Of a stretch of DNA of 64,000 nucleotides, positions 27,094-36,466 are shown piece by piece. The DNA comes from Candidatus Kapaibacterium sp. (GTDB lineage Bacteria; Bacteroidota; Ignavibacteria; Kapaibacteriales; UBA2268), in assembly GCA_026418625.1 (NCBI GenBank), contig JAOABA010000051.1, positions 62,001 to 126,000 on the forward strand. Direction: 5' to 3'. The notes below the pieces were generated by a model. It saw only the letters and a program-made list of their open reading frames with translations, had not been told where the DNA came from and did no database searches. The position numbers and the translations under genes are program-made. The first letter of the stretch is position 1; every line of letters starts with the position of its first letter.

Positions 27094-27684
27094 ATGATGA
27101 AAAATTTAGATGCTGAATTTATAATTGGAGCAACGAAAGTTTCACAATTTCCTCAATTAAATAAGCCGGAAGTAGCATTTACGGGCAGGTCAAATGTCGG
27201 AAAATCATCGTTACTTAATAGTATCGTCTTGAGAAAAAATTTAGCTAAAACGAGTGCTACTCCGGGAAAAACCCAGCAAATAAATTTTTATGACATTGAA
27301 AATAAGTGGATCTTTACTGATTTACCCGGTTTTGGTTATGCGGAGGTTCCAAAAACACTTAAAGAGAGTTGGATTAAGTTGGTATTTGAGTATTTTCAAA
27401 TTCGGGAAAATTTAAGGCTTGTCTGCCTTCTTGTTGATAGTAGGCACGATCCGACAAAAATTGATATATCGTTAATGGAATGGTTTGAAAACAACAATAA
27501 AAAATTTTTAGTGATTTTAACAAAATGCGATAAAATCAGTCAAAAACTTATTGAGGAACGAAAAAAACAAGTAGAGCATTTACTTCAATTTTGTAAGAAT
27601 AATATTGAAGTTCTTCCTTATTCATCCAAAACAAATATGGGAAGAAATGAGTTACTGGCAATTATCAAAAAGATTACTGTTTAA
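27094..27684 (+). CDS. engB: Ribosome biogenesis GTPase EngB/YsxC
   Basis: This small TRAFAC GTPase (196 aa) acts in 50S subunit assembly. All G motifs are seen: P-loop GRSNVGKSSLLNS, switch I with TSATPGKTQQINFY, G3 DLPGFGYAEVP, and G4 LTKCDK. The frame begins with two ATGs in a row; either may be used. It is divergent from cysS and 12 bases upstream of gmhA, suggesting cotranscription. Confidence 0.95.
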   Translation: MMKNLDAEFIIGATKVSQFPQLNKPEVAFTGRSNVGKSSLLNSIVLRKNLAKTSATPGKTQQINFYDIENKWIFTDLPGFGYAEVPKTLKESWIKLVFEYFQIRENLRLVCLLVDSRHDPTKIDISLMEWFENNNKKFLVILTKCDKISQKLIEERKKQVEHLLQFCKNNIEVLPYSSKTNMGRNELLAIIKKITV

Positions 27685-27696
27685 TTAGGGGGATTA

Positions 27697-28281
27697 ATGA
27701 AAAATTTTGAATTAAAAATTAAGGACTCGATAACTTCAAGTATTGAAACCAAACAATCACTTTTAAAAGAATGTTCAGATGCAATATTAGAAACAGGATT
27801 ATTATTATCGGAATGCATAAAGCAGGGTGGTAAAATCCTCTTTTGCGGTAATGGAGGTAGTGCCGCTGATAGCCAACATCTTGCTGCTGAGCTGGTTATT
27901 CGATATAGAAGTAGTTTCAATAGACCTGCTATCCCGGGAATTGCTTTGACTGTTGATCCGTCAATTATGACAGCCGGTGGAAATGATATCGGGTTCGAAA
28001 ACGTTTTTGCAAGGGGGGTAGAAGCATACGGAAAGACAGGAGATGCACTTGTTGCAATATCAACAAGCGGTAATTCCGAAAATGTATTGAGGGCTTCAAA
28101 AAAAGCAAAAGAATTGGGTTTGAAAGTTATAGGGCTACTTGGTTGTGGTGGAGGTAAAATACTTGAAATTTGTGACTCTGCAGTAGTTGTTCCATCGGAT
28201 GTTACAGCAAGAATACAGGAATCTCATATATTGATAGGGCATATCTGGTGTGAAATTATAGAGGAATATAATTTTAGTTAA
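27697..28281 (+). CDS. gmhA: Sedoheptulose-7-phosphate isomerase
   Basis: This SIS-domain enzyme makes D-glycero-D-manno-heptose 7-phosphate, the first step to the heptose of the lipopolysaccharide core, and acts in the cytoplasm as a tetramer. Motifs: LFCGNGGSAADSQHLAAELV, the GGNDIGFENVFARGVEAYG loop, STSGNSENVLRA, and ESHILIGHIWCEIIE near the end. The length is 194 aa. It has a clear ribosome site (AGGGGG) 7 bases before the ATG. No other heptose gene is nearby. Confidence 0.93.
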   Translation: MKNFELKIKDSITSSIETKQSLLKECSDAILETGLLLSECIKQGGKILFCGNGGSAADSQHLAAELVIRYRSSFNRPAIPGIALTVDPSIMTAGGNDIGFENVFARGVEAYGKTGDALVAISTSGNSENVLRASKKAKELGLKVIGLLGCGGGKILEICDSAVVVPSDVTARIQESHILIGHIWCEIIEEYNFS

Positions 28282-28344
28282 TTTTTTTAGAAAAAGAATT
28301 TTCTTTATTTAAAAAAAATCATTAATTTTGTAATCTTATTTTTT

Positions 28345-28417
28345 GCCACTTTAGCTCAGCTGGTAGAGCAGCTGATTTGTAATCAGCAGGTCGTTGGTTC
28401 GAGTCCGACAAGTGGCT
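28345..28417 (+). tRNA. tRNA-Thr (anticodon UGU)
   Basis: Full cloverleaf: acceptor GCCACTT with AAGTGGC, D arm TAGCTCAGCTGGTAGAGCA, anticodon stem GCTGA/TCAGC with loop TTTGTAA (TGT), T arm GTTGG-TTCGAGT-CCGAC. The discriminator is U and CCA is not encoded. It sits between gmhA and the methyltransferase, a usual landing place for mobile DNA. No direct repeat of the tRNA 3' end is visible downstream within the restriction-modification segment. Confidence 0.96.
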
Positions 28418-28569
28418 CAAAAAAGTTAAAAAGAGACGATCTTTATTCATCAAAAAACTTTTATGAATGTTAAACCGCAAAGTTATTAATTCATTTTATC
28501 AAATTTGAATTACTTTTTATTTCCAATTCATTATATTTTACATTAAAACTATCAAAGCTTTAAAGAAAA

Positions 28570-29760
28570 ATGGAAATATTTCACCAACAAATTCAAAAAA
28601 TCAAAGATAAGTCAAAGAATCAAAATCATCTAAAATACTCAGATAAAATAAATCTCGGTGCTTTTTATACACCTAAAGAATATGTAAATATTGTCTGGAG
28701 TTTTATTAAGCCTTTTTTAAATGATGATAGTGTTGTTTTAGATAGTTCTTGTGGTTACGGTAACTTTTTTGATACCGAGGTGAATTGCAAAAAAATTGGA
28801 AATGATATTGACGTAATAGCAATTTCTCAAGCCAAAAAAAATTTTCAGGAATTGATAACTTTCAACAAAAATGCTTTATTTAATGTAAATCGTGATATGT
28901 TCAACATATCAAAGAATGATAAACTAATAATCATAGGAAATCCTCCTTATAATGATATAACATCAATCATTAGAAACCAAATAAAAACTAATAATTTTAG
29001 TATAGATGCGGACATAAAAACAAGAGATTATGGTTTATCATTTTTGTTATCTTATACTAAACTTGAACCTGAAATAATATGTGTTTTACATCCATTATCT
29101 TACTTAGTAAAAAAAACCAACTTTGATTTACTAAGAAAATTTACATATATGTATAAACTTATTGACGGAATAATTTTTGATAGTGCAACTTTTAAAGAAA
29201 CTTCAAAGGGCATTTCTTTTCCAATAATTATTGCCTTGTATAAAAGAGAAAGTTTGGGTATGCAATTTAATTATATATATAATTATAGATTCAAAACAAT
29301 TGAGAATAAAACTTTTTCATTAAGAGAATTCGATTTTATTACCAACTATATTAATAAATACCCATCAAAAGGTGTTAATCCAAAAGATAATGATATATTC
29401 TTTTGGACTATGCGAGATATAAATGCTTTAAAAAGAAATAAAACATTTGTTAATGATTTTAATGATAATACTATAATTATTGACAAAAGGAGGCTGGATT
29501 ATTATATATATATTGATGTATTTAAACAATTTAGCCATTATGTCCCATATTATTTTGGTAATCTTGATGTTTTTATTAACGATGAATCATTTCAAGCAAA
29601 TAAGGATTATTTTATTTTTGAATGTTTAACAAGACATTCTTTTCTAAATGACTATATAAAACACAACAAGAGTTCAACTTTAAAAGAAGCAAATGAGAAA
29701 ATTACTAATTATTTTAAGACTTTATTAGGAGAGCATTTTGTCCATCCAACTGATAAATGA
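28570..29760 (+). CDS. DNA adenine-N6 methyltransferase (gamma-class, type II)
   Basis: At 396 aa it starts with the N-terminal GAFYTPKEYVN segment typical of gamma-class N6-adenine methyltransferases. The SAM-binding motif I follows (VVLDSSCGYGNFFD, about residues 55-68), and the catalytic motif IV GNPPYND is at about residues 123-129. The C-terminal ~200 residues would be the target recognition region. It lies just after tRNA-Thr, with a partner gene overlapping its end by 23 bases. Base composition looks more AT-rich than neighbours (many ATA, AAT codons), a sign of transfer. The target sequence is unknown. Confidence 0.88.
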   Translation: MEIFHQQIQKIKDKSKNQNHLKYSDKINLGAFYTPKEYVNIVWSFIKPFLNDDSVVLDSSCGYGNFFDTEVNCKKIGNDIDVIAISQAKKNFQELITFNKNALFNVNRDMFNISKNDKLIIIGNPPYNDITSIIRNQIKTNNFSIDADIKTRDYGLSFLLSYTKLEPEIICVLHPLSYLVKKTNFDLLRKFTYMYKLIDGIIFDSATFKETSKGISFPIIIALYKRESLGMQFNYIYNYRFKTIENKTFSLREFDFITNYINKYPSKGVNPKDNDIFFWTMRDINALKRNKTFVNDFNDNTIIIDKRRLDYYIYIDVFKQFSHYVPYYFGNLDVFINDESFQANKDYFIFECLTRHSFLNDYIKHNKSSTLKEANEKITNYFKTLLGEHFVHPTDK

Positions 29761-30514
29761 GAATAGTAAAACCATAAAAGTGAAAATTCCTTTAACAACA
29801 TCAACTGGGAAAATACGAATTAAACAAAGGGATAATATCTATGGTTATGGCCAACCTTTTCCAAGCAAATCTATGAATTTTAATCAAAAAAACTATGTAG
29901 AATGGCAAATTAGCTATGATATTGAAGAAAATAATGAAAAAATTAATTTTTCTGTTTTAAAACAGTATAAATTTATAGCTCACAATGGGAAAAATAAATT
30001 ATTATTTGAATTAAGTGAATATCTTTATCACTTAATAAACTTTGGATTAATATCTCTCTTACAAATAAAAAAATTAAAAAATTTTATTAATAATTTAACT
30101 GAAAATGAATTGTTATCAAACCATCCACATTGTGAGATTAAAAGAACTCACCCTAAGATTCAAAAAATTAATGATTTAAATTTTGAAATACTTAAAGTTG
30201 AATATCCACAATTAATATACAGATTTAAAAACTATTAAGTCATCGCAGAAATAATTATTAAGGAAAAGCAAAAAGCGGTTGGGGTACAACCTATGCTTTT
30301 TTTCTGTTTCCCAATAACCGAATTAATTGCAGATGTACCACTATTGGGTAGAACAGCTAAAACAAATGAATATTCGTATTTCGAGATAAACAATAACAAC
30401 TCATTTGTCTTCTTTGAAATTACAAAAATTTTTGGGATGTTAAGCCCAAACCACAGGTTTGATATTTTGGAGATATTAAATTTACTCTTACAAATCTTCG
30501 AAAATAAAACTTAA
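29738..30514 (+). pseudogene. Probable restriction endonuclease gene interrupted by an in-frame TAA
   Basis: The first open part (29738-30238, 166 codons) starts with TTG behind an AGGAG site, overlapping the methyltransferase end. A single TAA at 30236-30238 ends it. The same frame then stays open for 91 more codons, through VIAEIIIKEKQK and an apparent ATG at 30293, to the stop at 30512-30514. The second part (LLGRTAKTNEYSYFEI, FVFFEITKIFG) reads as normal protein. A full product would be ~258 aa, a usual size for a type II endonuclease. I do not recognise the family and see no certain PD-(D/E)XK motif; the role is inferred from pairing with the methyltransferase. It may be a true pseudogene or a sequencing or assembly error. 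Confidence 0.55.
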
Positions 30515-30539
30515 AAAATATAATATTAGTTCATAATTT

Positions 30540-33188
30540 TTATATTTCTCTGATTTTTAAGCCCGGGATAGGATTTCCACTTAGAAATTCCTCCACAAAA
30601 ACATCTATATGTTTATCGGAAACCATAAGAACGTCCACGTTTCTGACAGCTCCCATTAATTTACCAATATCAACTAAAAGCTCATAAATCATTTCAGTCG
30701 GTATTTTTCTGATTCTTGCAATCACATTATCATCATTTATTGTTACAGAAAAGTTTTTCGCTTCAAGGATTTTAGCTATTGCCTGAGCTCTTCTTGATTT
30801 TCTTGTTATGTTGGATGCACCACCTCGGAAGTTAAAGTTAATGTAGTTACTATTTGTCTCACTCGATGCAAAAGCATCTAATCTTGAAAAATGATAGCCT
30901 AATCGTGAGAAAAAATTAATGTAATTTTCGGAGATTAAAGCGTAACTTCTTGAACCGAGACTAACATCAGACCTATCTGGATCAACAATATTTCCAAGAA
31001 TGATTCCTGCAAAACCACGAGTGTCAATTGGAAGATGACCTGACCATTTGAGTCCGGGGGTTGTCATTCCCTTGATTAAATATTGCATTGGTTTGGAAGT
31101 AATATCATTTGGCGTAATTTTATTACCCTTAATATCATTTTTCAAACCGCCACCTAAATCTATAACTAAAATATCCAAAGGAACATCGAAAATCAGTTTA
31201 TAGGTTTTCCCAGAATCAATGTTTGTATTGTCATAAATCGAAAAAATAGTTCTCATTGCAAGTTCGTGAATGAATCTTATTATATCGTGAATTGTCTCGC
31301 AATGAGCTGGACTGAATTTTTCTGATGATGGGTCATATAAATTAAGCTTAAAGATGTTTCGGGTTAAATTATGCCATATCTTGTAAATAGGACTATTTAA
31401 ATAAGGATTTTCATTGATTTTGTTATTATTTTTTTCTTCAACTAATTCAGGTATTATTCCTTCGTAAACTCTTGTTTCATCGGCAAAAACAGTTACTTCA
31501 ACTCCATTAGTTAAAATTCTGCTTGAATTGATTGTATTAGTTATTACAGGAATATTCAATTCTCTCGCTATGATTGCTAAATGGCCTGTGGTGCTGCCAA
31601 AATCAGAAATCAATGCTGACATTTTATGAATAGCTGTTATAAATTCAGGCAGATTTTTCTTTGCAACAACAACTGACCCATAAGGAATTTGGGCAACTTC
31701 TTTGGGGGTATTTACAATAAAAATTTTACCGTATCCAATCCCGTGACTTGCACAATCTCCTGAATTAATCAGAACTTTATACTTCTTATCAAATTCTGAT
31801 ATAGAGATTTGTTTCTTAGTGTTTAATTTTATTCTCTCTCTAATCTTTAGATTTCTGGATTGTAAAATAAAAATTTCACCATTGGTATCAATTGCCCATT
31901 CAATATCCTGCGGATGTTGATAACGGGTTTCAATTATTCTTGCGTAATTAATCAGCTTTTTTATTTCATCATTTGATAAGTTCGGGTCCGTTAAATTAAC
32001 ATTGTTCAAGAAAGTCTTATTACTATCAGAGCTTTTGTTCAATGCTGTTCTCAACAGATTTTGATTTCCGGGATTGAAATCAATTTTTAATTCTCCATTA
32101 TTGTTAATAATAATATATTGTTGAGGTTGAACTTTGCCTTCAACAACTAAAGAACCAAGTCCCCAAACTGATTGAATGATAATTCCATCCTTTAAATCAT
32201 TTGGATCTCTGGTGAAAAGCACCCCTGCACATTTAGCATTTACCATTTTTATACAACCAGCAGCCATTGGCATATCTTCATCCCTTAAACCTGATAAATA
32301 ACGATAAATTACAGATTGAGGGGAATATTTTGAAATTAAAACATCTATAACAGCATCAAAAACATTGTCGCGAGTGATATTTAGAAAACTTTGATGCAAA
32401 CCAGCAAATGAATGCTTTTCTGAGTCTTCTCCTATGGCACTTGAACGAACGGCAACTAAAGTATTTTTATCATTAAATGTCTCGTCGTATGCCTCCAAGA
32501 TAATTTTCTCAAGATAATCGGGCAACTGTGTTGTTATGATTAAAGCCTGTGCTTGACGGGAAGCATATTGAACTTGGGAAATGTCATTAAAATCAGTATC
32601 AAAGAAAACTTCATTCTTTTTATTTCTTAGGTTTTCTATTCTCATTATATCTTCAAAAAAACGGACTGAAATGCAAAAACCATCAGGGACTGGGAGTTTT
32701 AATCTATTTTTGATTTCACCCAATCGAGCCATTTTATGCCCGACTTCGAGAAAATTTTCTTCTCTGATAGATTTAAGATTATAGGTGTAAGGTATTTTTG
32801 TAAACAAATCATCAATTCTTGTGCAATATTGACAGTCCAAATCAGGGCAAACAAGTTCTTCTGGACAGGTAATTCTGGGTGTTAAGGCTTTATAACATTT
32901 ATCTGTGATGACTCTCAATTTTTCAAGTAATAATCTATATTTCCCACCAGTTAAGAAAATTAGATTATGACTCATTCTTTTAGTTGTTTCCAGAAGAATA
33001 TTTAATCTTTTCTGAGCATATCCACGGGAAAAAGGATTTCCGAGGACAATCATATCTGCCAGTTCCGACATCGCTTTATGTGCTTCATCGTTATCAGCAA
33101 GTATCTCCTGAAATTTTCTAAATTTTTCTTGAAAACTAACATTGTTTTCTTTTTTGTTTCGAACAATATTTTTAAAAAACTTAATCAT
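30540..33188 (-). CDS. PEP-synthase-like ATP-grasp/phosphohistidine protein
   Basis: The 882-aa protein starts at the ATG 33188 (MIKFFKNIV); an in-frame TTG lies 18 bases earlier. The N-terminal ~125 residues are unassigned and end with four cysteines (C108, C114, C119, C122), a possible metal site. Next is the pyruvate-phosphate-dikinase ATP-grasp domain (~150-450: VAVRSSAIGEDSE, GVLFTRDPND, HPQDIEWA), then the swivelling phosphohistidine domain (~480-580: TTGHLAIIARELNIPV, His about 536). The C-terminal TIM barrel that binds PEP/pyruvate is absent. In its place is an unassigned ~270-residue domain (NFRGGASNITRKSRRA). It could phosphorylate an unknown acceptor from ATP. It is the last gene of the transport/phosphorelay unit, 79 bases after tauE. 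Confidence 0.82.
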   Translation of the reverse strand: MIKFFKNIVRNKKENNVSFQEKFRKFQEILADNDEAHKAMSELADMIVLGNPFSRGYAQKRLNILLETTKRMSHNLIFLTGGKYRLLLEKLRVITDKCYKALTPRITCPEELVCPDLDCQYCTRIDDLFTKIPYTYNLKSIREENFLEVGHKMARLGEIKNRLKLPVPDGFCISVRFFEDIMRIENLRNKKNEVFFDTDFNDISQVQYASRQAQALIITTQLPDYLEKIILEAYDETFNDKNTLVAVRSSAIGEDSEKHSFAGLHQSFLNITRDNVFDAVIDVLISKYSPQSVIYRYLSGLRDEDMPMAAGCIKMVNAKCAGVLFTRDPNDLKDGIIIQSVWGLGSLVVEGKVQPQQYIIINNNGELKIDFNPGNQNLLRTALNKSSDSNKTFLNNVNLTDPNLSNDEIKKLINYARIIETRYQHPQDIEWAIDTNGEIFILQSRNLKIRERIKLNTKKQISISEFDKKYKVLINSGDCASHGIGYGKIFIVNTPKEVAQIPYGSVVVAKKNLPEFITAIHKMSALISDFGSTTGHLAIIARELNIPVITNTINSSRILTNGVEVTVFADETRVYEGIIPELVEEKNNNKINENPYLNSPIYKIWHNLTRNIFKLNLYDPSSEKFSPAHCETIHDIIRFIHELAMRTIFSIYDNTNIDSGKTYKLIFDVPLDILVIDLGGGLKNDIKGNKITPNDITSKPMQYLIKGMTTPGLKWSGHLPIDTRGFAGIILGNIVDPDRSDVSLGSRSYALISENYINFFSRLGYHFSRLDAFASSETNSNYINFNFRGGASNITRKSRRAQAIAKILEAKNFSVTINDDNVIARIRKIPTEMIYELLVDIGKLMGAVRNVDVLMVSDKHIDVFVEEFLSGNPIPGLKIREI

Positions 33189-33267
33189 AATAAAAATGGC
33201 TGTCAATATATTAAATGACTAAAGAAATATCATTTTTATTTGACAGCCAGTGTTATAAAATACAAAA

Positions 33268-34299
33268 TTAACTATGCATCTTTTTTTCTTTATAGGCAGC
33301 TGAAATTAGTTTAATGGTAATTATTACACACATTAAAGTAGCTGAGCCCATAATCACAATACCTGAGGCTAATTTCAATTCAGGAATATTAAATTGAACT
33401 TGAACTTGTTTCAAAATAACTGATATTCCCGCAAAAAGAATCATTAAAGCAAAAAGGAGTCTAATACCATAGCCACGAATGTATTTTACTGCTGTAACTC
33501 CAATTTGAGCTCCAATTGCTGCACCTACAAGCATTAAAATCGCTGCTATTAAATCTGTTCTTCCTTTGAGAGAATAAGTAAAACAACCATAGGCACCATC
33601 AAGCATAACGATAAATAAATCTGTTCCAACAGCAACAGCAGTTGGTAAACCGAACATATAAATTAGGGTGGGCATTCTTATAAAACCACCGCCAACACCA
33701 AGAAAGCCAGATATGAAACCTGCGAGGAAAAAAACAAAAACTATTGTCCAAATAGAAATTGAAGCAATATTTGATCTTGGGAAATTAACCATTGGTGGAA
33801 TTTTTATATCTCTTATTTTTTCAACTAAAGATTTTTTGTTTGATACTATCCCTTCTTTTGCAGCTTCTTCTCTTTTTTTGCGGATTACAGCATAATCATA
33901 TATCATAAAAATGCCTAATCCAATAAGCATAAAAATATAAACCCATCTAACAATTGATTCAACTAAACCAATCCTTTCCAGAAACATAATAACTTGAGCG
34001 CCGACTTCCACACCGGGTATTGTGCCTATCATCGTGAAAAAGCCAAGTTTCCAATCAACATTACCCATTTTATTATGTTTCTTGGTTGATACTATCGATT
34101 TTCCAAAGATATGAGCAAAATCGGTCCCAATTGCATAAGGCATAGGAAATCCAAAAATATTAAGAGCAGGCGTAACAATCCAAGCACCACCAACTCCAAA
34201 AAAACCACCCAAAACACCAACACAGAATCCAATTGTAACTAATAAAAGCAGATTGAAATTTTGCTGAGCTATCGGTAAATATATGTTAAATATATCCAT
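33268..34299 (-). CDS. TauE/SafE-family anion exporter
   Basis: This 343-aa membrane protein has two homologous halves: GFCVGVLGGFFGVGGAWIVT with YAIGTDFAHIFGKS, and GFISGFLGVGGGFIRMPTLI with AVAVGTDLFIVML. Family members export sulphite, sulphoacetate or related organosulphonates. A strong AGGAGG ribosome site precedes the ATG. The preceding gene (99 aa) ends 11 bases upstream, and a REC-fused anion symporter lies in the same unit, so an anion cycle is plausible. The substrate cannot be told from sequence. Confidence 0.9.
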   Translation of the reverse strand: MDIFNIYLPIAQQNFNLLLLVTIGFCVGVLGGFFGVGGAWIVTPALNIFGFPMPYAIGTDFAHIFGKSIVSTKKHNKMGNVDWKLGFFTMIGTIPGVEVGAQVIMFLERIGLVESIVRWVYIFMLIGLGIFMIYDYAVIRKKREEAAKEGIVSNKKSLVEKIRDIKIPPMVNFPRSNIASISIWTIVFVFFLAGFISGFLGVGGGFIRMPTLIYMFGLPTAVAVGTDLFIVMLDGAYGCFTYSLKGRTDLIAAILMLVGAAIGAQIGVTAVKYIRGYGIRLLFALMILFAGISVILKQVQVQFNIPELKLASGIVIMGSATLMCVIITIKLISAAYKEKKMHS

Positions 34300-34310
34300 T
34301 ATATTCCTCC

Positions 34311-34610
34311 TTATTCGTGATGAGCAATTTTTGAAACATCAAGTCCAAATATTTTGAGAACTAAGTCAGTTAGAACTCCGATTAAATATCCTACGATTCC
34401 CATTGTTGCAGTAACCAAGAGAGCAAATAACAATTTGTCATCATTATATAGTTGAGCTAACCAAAGAGAAATACCAGATAAATTATCTAACGGAACTTGA
34501 TTGGGAATCGGTTCTCCTTCGCCACCACCACCGGCAAATGCTAAATAAGTAGGAAAGAAAATGAAAACTAAATACAAAGACGAGTAAAGCAATTTTCGAA
34601 TAAACTTCAT
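34311..34610 (-). CDS. Small exported membrane protein in the anion-transport unit
   Basis: Not recognised. At 99 aa it has a signal peptide (LYSSLYLVFIFFPTYLAFA), a glycine-rich mature start (GGGGEGEPIP), a loop with NLSGISLWLAQLYNDD, one transmembrane helix (LLFALLVTATMGIVGYLIGVLTDLVL) and a short tail. It has a GGAG ribosome site. Its position directly before the TauE/SafE gene suggests an accessory subunit of that exporter. Confidence 0.65.
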   Translation of the reverse strand: MKFIRKLLYSSLYLVFIFFPTYLAFAGGGGEGEPIPNQVPLDNLSGISLWLAQLYNDDKLLFALLVTATMGIVGYLIGVLTDLVLKIFGLDVSKIAHHE

Positions 34611-34735
34611 CTTTTACTCCAAAAAAATTAAAAATAATTAATAAACTTTGAATTAAGATTAACGTAAATTAGAACATTAAAAAAGCTATAACAAGGATTA
34701 ATATGATATTGTAACCAAATTGTTTATTTATTTGA

Positions 34736-36436
34736 TTATTTTTTATAAGGAAGTTTAATAGTAAAAATTGTTCCTTTGCCAAGCTCACTTTTGACATCTA
34801 TCGAACCACCTAAATTTTTTACTATTGAATAACTTACTGATAGTCCAAGTCCGGTTCCTTTACCAACAGGCTTGGTTGTGTAAAAGGGTAGAAATATTTT
34901 AGATAATTGTTCATCCGTCATTCCACAGCCGTTATCTTCAACCTCGATAATAATTGATTCATCATCATAGTCTGTTTTTATTATTATTTCTCCTTCGGAT
35001 TTTATAGCGTCGTGTGCATTATTTATGAGATTAATTATTACTTGCCTCAATTGATTGCTCGAAGTAATAATACTCGGAATGTCTGTATTAAATTTTCTTG
35101 TAATTTTTATATTATCAATATTTAATTCTCTTTCAAAAAATCCACTGATTAAATCATCAATCAATTCATTCACATTAACTACAGTCTCAGACTCATCTCT
35201 TTGCCTAACAAAAGTCAGTAATTTTTTATTAATATCTTTAATCCTATAAATTGCAGTATTAATTTTTTTAAAATGTGGTTCAAGTTCTTCTATTTTTAAA
35301 TTGTATCCAAATTTAGGATCAATATAATCCTGCATCAGGCCAATCTCGTTAGCAATAATATTCAAAGGATTACCAATTTCGTGAGCTATTCCTGAGGCTA
35401 ATTCACCAACAGTTGCTAATTTTGATGCTTGTTCAAGCTGCAGCCTAACTAATATTCTTTCTTTTTCAATTTCAACAATATTTTTTGATCTAAAAAAAAT
35501 AATTAACACAAGTAGAATAATAATTGCTAAAGAGGCAATAATTAGCGTTACTTGTTGATTGAAAAATGATTGCATTGACTCTTCTTTTTCAATAGTAATA
35601 ACTGCCCAATTTACTTCATTGAGGCGGGAAAATGCAAACTTTCTTTTATTTTTTTCCAAATTGTAATGTGAAATCCCCAAATTTTCGTTTTGTGGAACTT
35701 GAAAAGGTGATGCTTTCATTGGTTCAGAAATATGTTTTGGAGCAAGCTGAATCAAACCACTTTGATTTATGATTAAAATATTTACATCTTTTGCTTTTTC
35801 AGTTGATGTCATATAACTATAAATTTTTTGAGGATCTAAAGATACTCGAAAAACATAATGTTTTCCATTAATTACTTTTTTAACTCCTATTGTAAAATGT
35901 GGTGCTTTTCTGAATCCAAGATAGATATCAGTTATGATAAATTTTTTCTCAGAACTAATTAAGTTTTGAAACCAAACCTCATTTTTATAGTCCTTGTTTA
36001 TAAGTTGAGGAAGTGGTCCAGAGTATAGCTTTTGAATTGAAGTTGTGTCGAAATAACCTATATCAGTAAATGCATCATTGTTCTTCTTTAAATTGACAAA
36101 AATTTTATGGATTGACATTGAATCAAGTGGGTATTTAAGCTCAGGGTTTTCAATAGCATTAACTACATTATTCACTCTTTCGATGAGATATATATCTAAT
36201 AATCTTGACTTGCTTTCTGCTATTGATTGTAGGTGTAATTCCCTGCTTTTGCTCATTAAATCATTATACTGATAAAAAAAATAAGATATTAGCAGAAAAA
36301 GAGGCAGGACATAAATTAAAATCAATCGAATAAAATAATTTCTTCGCATTGTGGAGAACATCTTTTTAGTATGTGGGTTATCAATAAGCTCACTTACTAA
36401 AGTTTTAAGATATTCTGACTGTTCTCCAGTTTTCAT
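34736..36436 (-). CDS. Cache-type sensor histidine kinase
   Basis: This 566-aa kinase has two transmembrane helices (~36-55 and ~297-316) flanking a ~240-residue extracytoplasmic sensor that looks like a double Cache domain (NDAFTDIGYFD, WFQNLISSEKKFIITDIYLG, VFRVSLDPQ). It has no HAMP domain. The HisKA H-box is GIAHEIGNPLN (about H352), and the ATPase motifs are NLINNAHDAI, EDNGCGM, FYTTKPVGKGTGLGLS. Cache domains usually bind small organic acids or amino acids. The kinase lies 30 bases after a lone receiver and after a receiver-transporter fusion, its likely phosphorylation targets. Confidence 0.9.
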   Translation of the reverse strand: MKTGEQSEYLKTLVSELIDNPHTKKMFSTMRRNYFIRLILIYVLPLFLLISYFFYQYNDLMSKSRELHLQSIAESKSRLLDIYLIERVNNVVNAIENPELKYPLDSMSIHKIFVNLKKNNDAFTDIGYFDTTSIQKLYSGPLPQLINKDYKNEVWFQNLISSEKKFIITDIYLGFRKAPHFTIGVKKVINGKHYVFRVSLDPQKIYSYMTSTEKAKDVNILIINQSGLIQLAPKHISEPMKASPFQVPQNENLGISHYNLEKNKRKFAFSRLNEVNWAVITIEKEESMQSFFNQQVTLIIASLAIIILLVLIIFFRSKNIVEIEKERILVRLQLEQASKLATVGELASGIAHEIGNPLNIIANEIGLMQDYIDPKFGYNLKIEELEPHFKKINTAIYRIKDINKKLLTFVRQRDESETVVNVNELIDDLISGFFERELNIDNIKITRKFNTDIPSIITSSNQLRQVIINLINNAHDAIKSEGEIIIKTDYDDESIIIEVEDNGCGMTDEQLSKIFLPFYTTKPVGKGTGLGLSVSYSIVKNLGGSIDVKSELGKGTIFTIKLPYKK

Positions 36437-36466
36437 ATTATAATTTTAAAAAACTTAGCATCGCTA

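Noticed and set aside
30266-30304. Terminator hairpin with T run
   Set aside because: The stem is bulged and crosses the frame of the interrupted nuclease gene, so it may be only coding sequence; kept as a note in the finding instead of a feature.
30293-30514. Separate 73-residue gene starting with ATG
   Set aside because: It is in the same frame as the 29738 gene, only 18 codons after its stop with no other stop between, and its ATG lies in a hairpin arm. It is better read as the second half of the interrupted gene.
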